A stretch of DNA of 12,543 nucleotides. Origin: Candidatus Pacearchaeota archaeon. GTDB taxonomy: Archaea > Nanobdellota > Nanobdellia > Pacearchaeales > GW2011-AR1. Under the pieces are notes generated by a model, which did not search any database, was not told where the DNA came from, and saw only the letters and a list, made by a program, of their open reading frames with translations. Made by a program: the position numbers and the translations under genes. Positions 1 through 5,890 of the stretch are shown one piece after another. The stretch spans positions 11,599-24,141 of the forward strand of contig NZCQ01000008.1 in the NCBI GenBank assembly GCA_002688335.1. The letters run 5' to 3'. Positions within the stretch are counted from its first letter, which is position 1; every line of letters starts with the position of its first letter.

Positions 1-1
1 G

Positions 2-253
2 GGTGATCTTGGATATGCTGATTGTGAAATCTATCAGGGTTGGGCAAATGGTGTTGAACCTAGCTTCGACAGGAGTGAAGAATTGAGTGATACTGTTATC
101 ATGCATGGAGATGAAATTGTTTCGAATAAAAGTGAAGAAAGATCTGTTGAAGAAACTGTTAACGAAGGATTGTCAATTATGGGAGTTATCCCTCTTAGCA
201 AGGGTTTGAGAGCTAAGCCGTCTGGAGAACATACTGATTATAAGTGGAGATGA
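2..253 (+). CDS. C-terminal fragment of an unidentified protein (83 codons, start outside window)
   Basis: An open frame enters from the left edge and closes with TGA at 251-253, giving 83 residues. It begins GDLGYADCEIYQGW and ends HTDYKWR. The stretch is polar and acidic, with one cysteine, no membrane segment and no motif I recognise. Codon choice (GAA, AGA, GTT, GAT) resembles the confident genes of the window, which supports it being coding. No terminator hairpin follows, only an AT-rich gap that leads into the TATA box of the next small ORF. The upstream part is needed to identify it. Confidence 0.7.
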   Translation, partial: GDLGYADCEIYQGWANGVEPSFDRSEELSDTVIMHGDEIVSNKSEERSVEETVNEGLSIMGVIPLSKGLRAKPSGEHTDYKWR

Positions 254-294
254 ATTCTGTACTTTTTTAATATTGTAAGATAATTTAATAACAG

Positions 295-302
295 TTATAT
301 AG
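295..302 (+). promoter_or_regulatory. TATA box for the ORF at 324
   Basis: TTATATAG is centred about 25 nt before the ATG at 324. This is the same spacing seen at the leaderless genes starting at 849, 4544, 8952 and 10227, so the transcript would begin at or next to the ATG. Confidence 0.5.
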
Positions 303-323
303 ATGTTTAACTTGATAATAAAA

Positions 324-425
324 ATGAAAAAAGGCGTGAAATGTTTATCAGATTACGAGGCGATAGATAAGATCTTATCGAAGAAGGAGAGAACATTGGT
401 AGGAAATCTACTAAAAAGATCCTAA
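324..425 (+). CDS. Small leaderless ORF (33 aa), possibly the intact half of a frameshifted gene
   Basis: ATG at 324 lies at leaderless distance from a TATA box and opens a 33-residue lysine-rich peptide (MKKGVKCLSDYEAIDKILSK at the start). It stops at TAA 423-425. A change of frame near 400 would continue into another open stretch, reading STKKILKDLRDKDERL and ending at TGA 467-469. The continuation has the same charged, helical character, so the locus may be a roughly 48-residue gene broken by a small indel. It may equally be a true tiny gene or the start of a noncoding transcript running into the repeats downstream. No family is recognised. Confidence 0.35.
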   Translation: MKKGVKCLSDYEAIDKILSKKERTLVGNLLKRS

Positions 426-593
426 AAGACCTTCGAGATAAGGATGAAAGACTCTGCTCCAGGGATTGACTCTGTCTAATCTTTTCGCTAATGGTATTGT
501 TAGCTCTTACAATTAATCCCTATTAGCTTATTAATCATCTTATGAAAGAAATATAATTCATTAATATGGTGTGTTGAATTCTTAATGGAGATT

Positions 594-651
594 CTAGAGG
601 ACTTTGCTGCGATTTCCTTCTGAAATGTCAATTGTGCAAAGTTCTCTTTAG
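594..651. repeat. Hairpin repeat A (family I)
   Basis: The outer arms are ACTTTGC at 601-607 and GCAAAGT at 636-642. They extend outward through CTAGAG (594-599) against CTCTTTAG (644-651), imperfectly paired. Inside is a small hairpin, ATTTC at 612-616 with GAAAT at 622-626. This copy has CTTCTG where the other three have CTTCGG, which removes one inner pair. The core is shared with repeats B, C and D. No start codon or motif suggests coding. Confidence 0.75.
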
Positions 652-670
652 AGATTTATTCTCTAACTCA

Positions 671-735
671 TTCAACTTCCCTGAAGTTGAAGATTTTGAT
701 GCGATTTCCTTCGGAAATTGAGGTTACTCAAAACC
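671..735. repeat. Hairpin repeat B (family II), two hairpins in tandem
   Basis: The first hairpin is a perfect 9-bp stem, TTCAACTTC (671-679) and GAAGTTGAA (683-691), with loop CCT. It is followed at once by the conserved 44-nt segment at 692-735. That segment has outer stem TTTTGA (694-699)/TCAAAA (728-733) and inner hairpin ATTTCC (704-709)/GGAAAT (713-718). The 44-nt segment is identical to the one in repeat D except at one position. An alternative small hairpin, TTGAG-GTTA-CTCAA (718-731), lies within it. Confidence 0.8.
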
Positions 736-820
736 CCCTTATAGGTTACCAATAATAATTAGCGAAGAGACTTGCAACTCTTGCTTCAGAAAACTAGATA
801 ATCACTAAAGACCAACAAAC

Positions 821-828
821 TTATAAAT
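821..828 (+). promoter_or_regulatory. TATA box for the gene at 849
   Basis: TTATAAAT is centred at about 824.5, placing transcription start at about 849. This picks ATG 849 over ATG 843 and TTG 837 as the start codon. Confidence 0.65.
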
Positions 829-848
829 AATAGGGATTGTTAATGTAT

Positions 849-1115
849 ATGGAAGTTAGATCTGAACTTGATGGTCACCTTACCAGTCCTAGTTTAGATG
901 GATTTGGAATTGATGATAGAAAGATAGGGGGGGAAGATAAGTATAGATCTAAATTTATTCATGGTGACATTTCAAGAGATAAGGTAGAGGAGATAGAAAG
1001 ATTAACAGGCGAAACTTCAGAAAAGTTGATTAATAGGGCCTTAGAGATATCAAAAGGAGATATAAAGAAAGCTATGCTTTTGTTGTTTGACTCATCGGTT
1101 AAAATTGAAATTTAA
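849..1115 (+). CDS. Small protein with C-terminal UBA-like helical domain (88 aa)
   Basis: The TATA box at 821-828 points to ATG 849 as a leaderless start, although the frame is open from TTG 837. The first 35 residues are polar and probably disordered. The C-terminal half (HGDISRDKVEEIERLTGETS and on to SKGDIKKAMLLLF) reads like a three-helix UBA-type domain. The pattern, an ageing 'GETSE..INRALE' helix followed by a 'GD..KA' helix, resembles the N terminus of EF-Ts and the C terminus of archaeal NAC. This is a similarity of pattern only. The 3' end overlaps the convergent PIN gene by 17 bp, so the two genes share their terminal bases on opposite strands. A similar arrangement recurs at 3600-4446. 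A role as antitoxin or partner of the PIN protein is inferred from position alone. Confidence 0.75.
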   Translation: MEVRSELDGHLTSPSLDGFGIDDRKIGGEDKYRSKFIHGDISRDKVEEIERLTGETSEKLINRALEISKGDIKKAMLLLFDSSVKIEI

Positions 1116-1593
1116 ATTGTCTAAAGAAATCCTTAACAACCTTCTCACTTGAATCTGCTATTCTTATAAATTCTATGTCTATATTTAATCTCTTGCACGC
1201 CTTCTCTAGATCTTCATCATTAGAAAAAAAGATCTTAATATCATTTTTTAATAGGGTTATTATATTCAAACAATCCTTCAAAAGTGTTGACTTCTTTTTT
1301 ATTTTTAATCCTAGTAATAGTATATCGCTGAAAAGTTTAGTTCCTTCTGAATAATACTCCTCCTTGAATTCTAAGTATCTTAATGATATTTCATTTTCAA
1401 ATTCCTTAAACTTACTTTCTGCAACTTCTCTTTTAATCTTTAACTTTTCTATTAGATTTCCTACGCACTCTTTTCTACAAACTTGAGTAGTATAGGAGAT
1501 GTCTTTTCTAATGTTCTGAATAAGGAGTCTTTTAAAATCTTCATCTAAGATTGCACTAGTTATTATCATACTATCTAAACATATCTCTCCCAT
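1099..1593 (-). CDS. PIN-domain protein, probable ribonuclease (VapC-like)
   Basis: This 164-residue protein has the spaced acidic residues of the PIN nuclease fold. D7 lies in the opening strand (CLDSMIIT), E42 in KECVGNLI, D107 in LLKDCLNII, and D126/D128 follow the strand IKIFFSND. PIN proteins cut RNA with metal ions held by such residues, and many are toxins of type II modules. The middle (about 50-90) is a long charged helix pair, longer than in minimal VapC proteins. A TATA box at 1631-1638 on the minus strand gives a leader of about 15 nt, and there is no clear ribosome site. No antitoxin lies directly upstream on the same strand. The only close partner is the convergent overlapping gene at 849. 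The residues needed for activity look intact, unlike its relative at 3829-4446. Confidence 0.8.
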   Translation of the reverse strand: MGEICLDSMIITSAILDEDFKRLLIQNIRKDISYTTQVCRKECVGNLIEKLKIKREVAESKFKEFENEISLRYLEFKEEYYSEGTKLFSDILLLGLKIKKKSTLLKDCLNIITLLKNDIKIFFSNDEDLEKACKRLNIDIEFIRIADSSEKVVKDFFRQFKFQF

Positions 1594-1630
1594 TTTATTT
1601 TATTAGTCTTTTAATTGATAGCAACAAGTT

Positions 1631-1638
1631 CATATAAA
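1631..1638 (-). promoter_or_regulatory. TATA box for the PIN gene at 1593
   Basis: TTTATATG on the minus strand, about 40 nt before the ATG, predicts transcription start near 1610. It lies between the PIN gene and repeat C. Confidence 0.5.
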
Positions 1639-1680
1639 CTTTTCTCAGGGAATTTTGAAATAATGCAATTTCAAACCTCT

Positions 1681-1773
1681 CTAAGAGATAACTTTGCTCT
1701 GATTTCCTTCGGAAATGTCAATAATGCAAAGTTCTCTTAGGAGAACTTTGAAGAAATAGGAAGATCAAAGTTC
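1681..1773. repeat. Hairpin repeat C (family I) with four alternating pairing arms
   Basis: CTAAGAG (1681-1687) pairs with CTCTTAG (1734-1740), and ACTTTGC (1691-1697) pairs with GCAAAGT (1726-1732). The inner hairpin is ATTTCC (1702-1707)/GGAAAT (1711-1716). The 3' side continues with a perfect 10-bp palindrome, CAAAGTTCTC (1727-1736) and GAGAACTTTG (1741-1750), with loop TTAG. A further perfect pair is GAACTTTGA (1743-1751) with TCAAAGTTC (1765-1773). Neighbouring arms compete, so only some of these stems can exist together. A 34-codon minus-strand ORF (1841-1737) ends inside the repeat and is probably fortuitous. Confidence 0.8.
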
Positions 1774-1937
1774 ATTTTAATAAGTTCATTAACCAATTTC
1801 TTCATATGAAGATTATTTTTATCTAGATTAAGTGAAAACATGTTTATTGTTATTTAGAGTAAGAACATTCAATATACTTAGAAAGATATATTTCATTATT
1901 TAGGTTATAGGAAAAATTATATCGGATGAAAAATTTC
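1774..1937. other. AT-rich intergenic stretch
   Basis: I see no supported gene, repeat or RNA here. It separates repeat C from the promoter of the structured leader. The only open frame is the short minus-strand one that starts at 1841. Confidence 0.5.
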
Positions 1938-1945
1938 TTTATAAA
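1938..1945 (+). promoter_or_regulatory. TATA box for the leader and the surface-layer-like gene
   Basis: TTTATAAA is centred at about 1941.5, predicting transcription start at about 1967, one base before the ATG at 1968. The surface-layer-like gene would therefore carry a leader of about 305 nt, far longer than others in the window. Confidence 0.6.
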
Positions 1946-1966
1946 CAATAATTCTCGTTTGTAACT

Positions 1967-2272
1967 TATGAATTACAGAAAAAAGGGATTCAGAGAGGGT
2001 TTTGGTAGTGGTAGGTTCTTGAGTGCTTCGCATCCTGCCTTGCTAGGATGCTCCGCTAATAATCTTGGTAAGTTTAAAATTATGATCTCTGGGACTCGGG
2101 ATTCTTTTGCGTTTGATACTTCTTCACAAAAATTATGCTCATCTAATAGGATAATAAGATTAGATGATTCAAGTTCATCTAATAAGCCCGGGTTTGTTGA
2201 TTTCAACAACTCTATTAATAGGGCTATTAGATGCAAGGAATCGACTGAAAGGAGGTTTAAAAAATTAAGAAA
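1967..2272 (+). promoter_or_regulatory. Long structured 5' leader of the surface-layer-like gene
   Basis: Several stems can be drawn. GCATCCT (2030-2036) pairs with AGGATGC (2045-2051). TCATCTAAT (2139-2147) pairs with ATTAGATGA (2159-2167). CATCTAATAAGCCC (2176-2189) pairs with GGGCTATTAGATG (2221-2233), leaving one bulged base, and encloses TTGTTG (2194-2199)/CAACAA (2204-2209). The two TCATCTAAT copies and two ATTAGATG copies can also pair the other way: 2159-2167 with 2175-2183, and 2139-2147 with 2226-2233. That gives two nested alternative folds, as in riboswitches and attenuators. A strong ribosome site (GAAAGGAGG, ending 2255) follows, 17 nt before the ATG, which is unusually far. No known riboswitch class is recognised. 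Confidence 0.55.
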
Positions 2273-2276
2273 ATGA
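1968..2276 (+). CDS. Possible leaderless small protein (102 aa) overlapping the next gene by ATGA
   Basis: The frame opens with ATG 1968, exactly where the TATA box predicts the transcript to start. It runs 102 codons and ends in TGA overlapping the next ATG (ATGA at 2273-2276), the classic geometry of translational coupling. Against it, the product (starting MNYRKKGFREGFGSGRF, later SDSSSSN-like serine runs) resembles no family I know. It uses codons rare in its neighbours (CGG, TCG, CCC, GCG), and it lies over strong stems. It may be a real small gene, a regulatory upstream ORF read to set the fold of the leader, or a chance frame over a structured RNA. Confidence 0.35.
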   Translation: MNYRKKGFREGFGSGRFLSASHPALLGCSANNLGKFKIMISGTRDSFAFDTSSQKLCSSNRIIRLDDSSSSNKPGFVDFNNSINRAIRCKESTERRFKKLRK

Positions 2277-3454
2277 AAAAGCTATTTAGCGTAATGGCTA
2301 TGGCTATGCTTGTACTTTCTGTTATGCCAGTTGCTTTTGCAGTTGATGTAGGATTAGGTGTTGGCATTATTGTTACACCTGAAGAGTTCGAACCATTGAT
2401 CTGGAGTTGTGCAGATAGAGTTGTCTATGATGACACAATAGAAGATGGTAGAACAAGTAGTGCTGGACAAACTCTTGTTGAGAGAGCCCACAATTATGCT
2501 TTCGAAGGTGAACAGATCCAATGGACAGTTCTTGTAATGGACAAAAACAAAATTGAGCAGATCGATGATGTTGTTGCAACTATAGGAGATGTTCAAGGAG
2601 TTGGTAATGATGTTGAAGTTGAATGTGTAGAGATTACTCTACCTACAACAGTTCCTGCTGATTGTAATGCAAGAATCTTGGAAGAAGATTTAACTGGAAC
2701 TAATACTGATTCATTAACTCAAGGATACTATCAGTGTACATTAACTGTTGAAACACCTGATTCAATGTATGGAGAATACTTCATAACTGTTGAAGCTATT
2801 GGTGAAGATGGTAGTGCTATAATGGATGAAAATGATTATTGGTTCTTAAATCCTGCAATTGCTTTGAGCGTTGATGGAGATTTAGAGTTTGATAATGTTA
2901 GACCTGGAACTGTTAGCTATTCAACTACCTTGTTAGTTGGAAATGATGCTGATGACGGATCAGGTGTAATGATGGATATGTTTATCTCAGGTACTGACTT
3001 TTACGATTCAGCATCTAGTGATGCGAGATGTCCTCTTACTAATAGACTGAAACTTGGAGACCAAACATTTGATGGTACAGATGGTAATGCTGACTCTACT
3101 CAGTTTACTCTTGCAACAGATGATTGTAACATAAATCTTGGAAACACAGAAGTTGGAGATGCAATCTGTTATTATGCTTCACAAGGAGCATATAGTACAG
3201 ATTTAGATCCAAGAGCTGATGCAGAAGGTTATGTTCCGATTAACTATGGTGATACTTTCAGTGAAGCATTTTATAATGATGCTGAAGTAATCGCTGGAGT
3301 TAGTGAATTAACTATTGGTGCTGCAGAATATTACTCAGGTAATGTTTTATCACCAGGTAGTGAACTTGCTATGACTTTCAAGCTAGGATTGCCAGAACCA
3401 TGTGTAGGTAACTTCGATAGCGGAGATCTATACTTCTGGGGAGAAGCTATATAA
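2273..3454 (+). CDS. Secreted acidic surface-layer-like protein (393 aa)
   Basis: A signal peptide of about 23 residues ends PVAFA and is followed by VDVGLGVGIIVTPEEFEPLI, then an acidic, threonine- and aspartate-rich chain with beta-strand character throughout. The mature part has eight cysteines (in contexts WSCADR, VECVEI, ADCNAR, YQCTLT, ARCPLT, DDCNIN, AICYYA, EPCVGN), an even number suited to disulfides outside the cell. There is no C-terminal membrane anchor. From memory, abundant surface proteins with a similar 'VTPEEFEP..W.C..RVV.DD' opening occur in Pacearchaeota and Woesearchaeota. I infer an S-layer or major surface protein. Codon use is more uniform (GAA, GGA, ACA, AGA, GTT) than in the neighbouring secreted genes, suggesting high expression. 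A strong GGAGG lies 17 nt upstream and a long structured leader precedes it. Pore or adhesin roles cannot be excluded. Confidence 0.75.
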   Translation: MKKLFSVMAMAMLVLSVMPVAFAVDVGLGVGIIVTPEEFEPLIWSCADRVVYDDTIEDGRTSSAGQTLVERAHNYAFEGEQIQWTVLVMDKNKIEQIDDVVATIGDVQGVGNDVEVECVEITLPTTVPADCNARILEEDLTGTNTDSLTQGYYQCTLTVETPDSMYGEYFITVEAIGEDGSAIMDENDYWFLNPAIALSVDGDLEFDNVRPGTVSYSTTLLVGNDADDGSGVMMDMFISGTDFYDSASSDARCPLTNRLKLGDQTFDGTDGNADSTQFTLATDDCNINLGNTEVGDAICYYASQGAYSTDLDPRADAEGYVPINYGDTFSEAFYNDAEVIAGVSELTIGAAEYYSGNVLSPGSELAMTFKLGLPEPCVGNFDSGDLYFWGEAI

Positions 3455-3458
3455 ATAT

Positions 3459-3498
3459 AATTCTTATTTATTTTTTTTATTATTATTTTTATATTCAA
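3459..3498 (+). terminator. T-rich terminator after the surface-layer-like gene
   Basis: Several runs of T, including one of eight, begin right after the stop codon with no strong hairpin. This is typical of archaeal termination. Confidence 0.6.
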
Positions 3499-3565
3499 AT
3501 TAACCTAAGGGAAAAAGGGGTGATTTTTCTCTTTTTAGTTTGAGTTTTTTTATTTTATCGGCAGA

Positions 3566-3573
3566 TTTAAATA
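3566..3573 (+). promoter_or_regulatory. TATA box for the gene at 3600
   Basis: TTTAAATA is centred about 30 nt before ATG 3600. This argues for that start rather than the earlier in-frame ATG at 3540, which lies upstream of the promoter. Confidence 0.65.
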
Positions 3574-3599
3574 ATATTAATTATGTTAATTATATTAAT

Positions 3600-3860
3600 A
3601 TGGAAATGGTGACTATTCCTAAAGAAGAGTATGAGCATATGGTTACTGAACTGAAGAGATTTAAGAATGAAGATGGGAGAAAATCTTCTGATGTTTTTGA
3701 AAAGGTGTATACCTCTAATGTTTCTAAGGAGGAAAGAGAGAAAACCATGGAGGAGGTTAAAGAGGTTAGGACTGAGGGATGGAAAAAGGCATTGGATGAT
3801 GCAAATGGAGATGAAGATAGGGCTTCTATTATCTACGAGAAAATGAATGCCTTTCCTTGA
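3600..3860 (+). CDS. Antitoxin-like small helical protein (86 aa)
   Basis: The frame is open from 3540, but the TATA box places the start at ATG 3600 (MEMVTIPKEEYEHM) or just downstream at 3606. The opening MVTIPKEEYEHMVTELKRF resembles the N termini of many archaeal and bacterial antitoxins of VapB/Phd-like type. The rest is charged helix with a final 'KKALDDANGDEDRASIIYEKM' type segment, reminiscent of the UBA-like ending of the 849 gene. Its last 32 bases overlap, tail to tail, the full-length frame of the PIN pseudogene at 3829-4446. In the usual toxin-antitoxin module both genes lie on one strand, so this convergent layout is odd. An antitoxin role is inferred from the N-terminal pattern and the neighbour. 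Confidence 0.7.
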   Translation: MEMVTIPKEEYEHMVTELKRFKNEDGRKSSDVFEKVYTSNVSKEEREKTMEEVKEVRTEGWKKALDDANGDEDRASIIYEKMNAFP

Positions 3861-4446
3861 AGAATTTGTTAATCTTCTTATTGGATAAATTTGTGGCTTC
3901 TGGAATTATCTTAACCTTTAATTTTAGATTAAGTATCTTAGAAGCTTTTTCAATGTCTTTATCTTCTGTGTAATAAATGTTTATTTTCTTTTAATTATAA
4001 AGGGCTGACAAGATTTTGCAATCATTGTAAAAAGTTGAGAATTTCTCAATTCTCATTTCATTTCTTATTTTATTAAACCAATCTTTGCCTATTTTGTTTG
4101 CTGATCCGATATGAGAGATTTTCGTGATATTTAATTCGCTTAGAATATATTGCAATTCTTTTGTTGCTTCATCCCTAGAGTAATCTTTCTTTTTTATCAA
4201 TACATTTCTTGCTTCAGATAGTGCTAGTTCTGTTGTGTAGATTTTTAATACTCCGAAAGTTGTTTCTGCCTTTAGATCTTCTTTAAATTCTTGTGAATTG
4301 ACTAGATCTACCAATACATTTGCATCAAACCCCATAATTTCATTATCAATAATTAAATCGTCTTCTTTTTTCATAAATAGGCTAGGTCTTTTATAGTTAT
4401 AAGTTGTCTTAGAAATACATTTTTCACTACCCATTCTAGATAACAT
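3829..4446 (-). pseudogene. PIN-domain nuclease gene interrupted by an in-frame TAA
   Basis: The start at 4446 is supported by a ribosome site (GAGGAGAAG just before ATG) and a TATA box at 4481-4488. PIN residues are D41 (MGFDANVLVDL), E78 (LALSEARNVL) and D142 (NDCKILSALYN). A TAA at 3991-3993 then ends the first frame after 151 residues. Reading on in the same frame gives 53 more codons (KKINIYYTEDKDIEKASK and on) to TAA 3829-3831. This part supplies the last strand and the fourth acidic residue (D162). It aligns with the end of the 1099-1593 PIN protein (IKIFFSNDEDLEKACKRL). The gene therefore carries a nonsense change at codon 152 and its product should lack a catalytic residue. An N-terminal extension of about 37 residues precedes the PIN core. 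Sequencing error is the main alternative. Confidence 0.8.
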
Positions 4447-4480
4447 AACTTCTCCTCTCTAACATAGATTTTTTATTGGA

Positions 4481-4488
4481 GTTTATAG
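4481..4488 (-). promoter_or_regulatory. TATA box for the PIN pseudogene
   Basis: CTATAAAC on the minus strand, about 38 nt before ATG 4446, leaves room for the GAGGAG ribosome site. It lies close to the divergent TATA box at 4515-4522. Confidence 0.5.
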
Positions 4489-4514
4489 AAGATAACTGAA
4501 CAATTATAATATTG

Positions 4515-4522
4515 TTTATAAG
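4515..4522 (+). promoter_or_regulatory. TATA box for the gene at 4544
   Basis: TTTATAAG is centred 25 nt before ATG 4544. This favours that ATG over the in-frame TTG at 4532 and makes the message leaderless. Confidence 0.65.
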
Positions 4523-4543
4523 TAAAATTGGTTGATTTTATTT

Positions 4544-5686
4544 ATGTTTGGTAAGATTGTGGAGAAAGAATCTATTAGAAAAGGGATGGTGGTAACGCTG
4601 ATTAGTTTAATGTTTTTAATTGTGTTAATGCTGTCAGTGAGTTATGTTAGTGCTTATCAAAGATTGTGTTTGAATTATGGGCAAAGTGTTCCTAGTGATG
4701 AGAATGCTAGATATACGTGTTTTCATGATTCTTGTCAGATTTGTGTGACCGATAGTAATTATCCTACTAATCCGAATAAGTGTAATGATGTTAGCGGTTG
4801 TTTGGTTTTTGGAGAAAGTGAGGTAGATGTAACTCCTCCAGTGTTGACTATTAATTCTCCCTCAGATGGGGAGGTGTTTAATAGTAGGAAAGTTTTATTT
4901 GATATTGAGGGTAATGAGCCTGCCTCTATGTCTTATCTAGATAATATAAATGGAAGAGGGAGATGGAAAAGACTTGTTTCTTTGGCTTCATCATATTTTA
5001 GGGAAAGGAGTATGAAAGAAGGGCTTAATGATATAACCATTAAGGGTATTGATAGAAATAGGAATGAAGTTGAAGAGGTGGTTACATTTTTTGTTGATAG
5101 TAGAGATCCAAAGATAAGGAGAACTTATCCTAAGAGAGGGTTTGCAAATGGGATCTTTGAAGTTGAGTTTAGTGAGGCTAACGTTGTTGATTTAGATTTG
5201 CATTATGGCAACGATGAAACTGGTTATCGTAGTGAAGATGTTGATTTGGATAATTGCACTTTATTAAGAAATAAATATGGGTGTGATGTTGCTGTATTGT
5301 TAGACGATTATAGTGGACAAGATATTGAATATTGGTTTGAAATAGAAGATATTGCGGGAAATGTTGATGAGGGCAGACATGTTGTTTTAGGAGTAGATGT
5401 TGAAGACCCTGTGATTGTTAATGAGGATTTTTGGAGTCAGGGGGAAGGAAGGTATAATAGATATATTTATTTTAATATAGAGATAGATGAGGATAATTTT
5501 GATGAGGTTTCTATATATGATAATAATGATAGAAGGCCTAGATGGAAGAGGATATGTAGTAGGTTAAGAGAAGATAGATGTATTAAGAAAGTTTCTTTTA
5601 AAACAGGTTTGCATGAAGTCGATGTTCAAGTCATGGATGAGGCAGGAAATGCTATTTCTAGAAGAATTGAGTTTGAAGTTGTTTGA
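4544..5686 (+). CDS. Secreted cysteine-rich and Ig-like surface protein (380 aa)
   Basis: The frame opens at TTG 4532, but the promoter supports ATG 4544 (MFGKIVEKES). A hydrophobic segment at about 14-37, ending VSYVSA, is a signal peptide or anchor. Residues 42-86 hold six cysteines with the phrase CQICVTDSNYPTNPNKC, which from memory recurs in Pacearchaeota surface proteins. From about 96 (VTPPVLTINSPSDGEVF) there are three Ig-like beta domains, joined by 'VDSRDPKI' and 'VDVEDPVI' type linkers and closing with 'D.AGN' motifs (269-273, 365-369). NDRRPRWKRICSRL at 328-341 is nearly repeated in the paralogue at 6234. A weaker version, GRGRWKRLVSL, sits at 137-147. The protein probably sits on the cell surface in adhesion or envelope structure. 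The partner is unknown. Confidence 0.8.
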   Translation: MFGKIVEKESIRKGMVVTLISLMFLIVLMLSVSYVSAYQRLCLNYGQSVPSDENARYTCFHDSCQICVTDSNYPTNPNKCNDVSGCLVFGESEVDVTPPVLTINSPSDGEVFNSRKVLFDIEGNEPASMSYLDNINGRGRWKRLVSLASSYFRERSMKEGLNDITIKGIDRNRNEVEEVVTFFVDSRDPKIRRTYPKRGFANGIFEVEFSEANVVDLDLHYGNDETGYRSEDVDLDNCTLLRNKYGCDVAVLLDDYSGQDIEYWFEIEDIAGNVDEGRHVVLGVDVEDPVIVNEDFWSQGEGRYNRYIYFNIEIDEDNFDEVSIYDNNDRRPRWKRICSRLREDRCIKKVSFKTGLHEVDVQVMDEAGNAISRRIEFEVV

Positions 5687-5689
5687 TTG

Positions 5690-5890
5690 CTAGCCTGGTT
5701 TGACCACTGTTGACTGATCATATGTAAAAGCTACTTTTATTCCGGATGTTAGAATAATTAATAATCCAATGACAGTTATTATCTCATTAAATGGGGTGCC
5801 GTAGTTAAATTCATAGAAAGTTATTACGACGCCCAATGTGATTCTAAGATATTTAAAGAATATTTCGAGCAGTTGTATTTTCTTATCCAT
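5690..5890 (-). CDS. Tiny membrane protein with two hydrophobic segments (66 aa)
   Basis: MDKKIQLLEIFFKYLRITLG opens the protein. One membrane helix lies at about 15-30 (LRITLGVVITFYEF) and a second at about 38-55 (ITVIGLLIILTSGIKVAF). The first four bases after the upstream plus-strand gene separate the two stop codons, so the genes are convergent. Its start codon overlaps the end of the 5883-6077 gene by 8 bp, which indicates translational coupling and one minus-strand message. No family is recognised. Confidence 0.65.
   Translation of the reverse strand: MDKKIQLLEIFFKYLRITLGVVITFYEFNYGTPFNEIITVIGLLIILTSGIKVAFTYDQSTVVKPG

Larger units (their letters stand above)
474..776. other. Intergenic block bracketed by imperfect inverted repeats and holding repeats A and B
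   Basis: No gene is supported between about 470 and 820. The sequence near 474-499 (CTTTTCGCTAAT) is matched in inverted orientation near 757-776 (ATTAGCGAAGAG), with CTTCGCTAAT/ATTAGCGAAG as the core. Two hairpin repeats lie between these arms. The arrangement could be one large folded RNA, or a small non-autonomous element with degenerate ends. The arms are short, and no target duplication is evident. Confidence 0.35.

Noticed and set aside
1737..1841. Minus-strand ORF of 34 codons (starting MFSLNLDKNNLHMKK) upstream of the PIN gene, in antitoxin position
   Set aside because: It ends inside hairpin repeat C and has no good TATA or ribosome site. The overlap with a repeat explains part of its sequence, so it is more likely fortuitous.
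2030..2051. GC-rich hairpin in the leader as a tRNA or tRNA fragment
   Set aside because: No acceptor stem, T-loop sequence or anticodon arm can be drawn around it.
1973..2236. Minus-strand open frame of 87 codons across the surface-layer-gene leader
   Set aside because: It is a shadow of the complementary arms in the leader. No promoter or ribosome site is seen on that strand.
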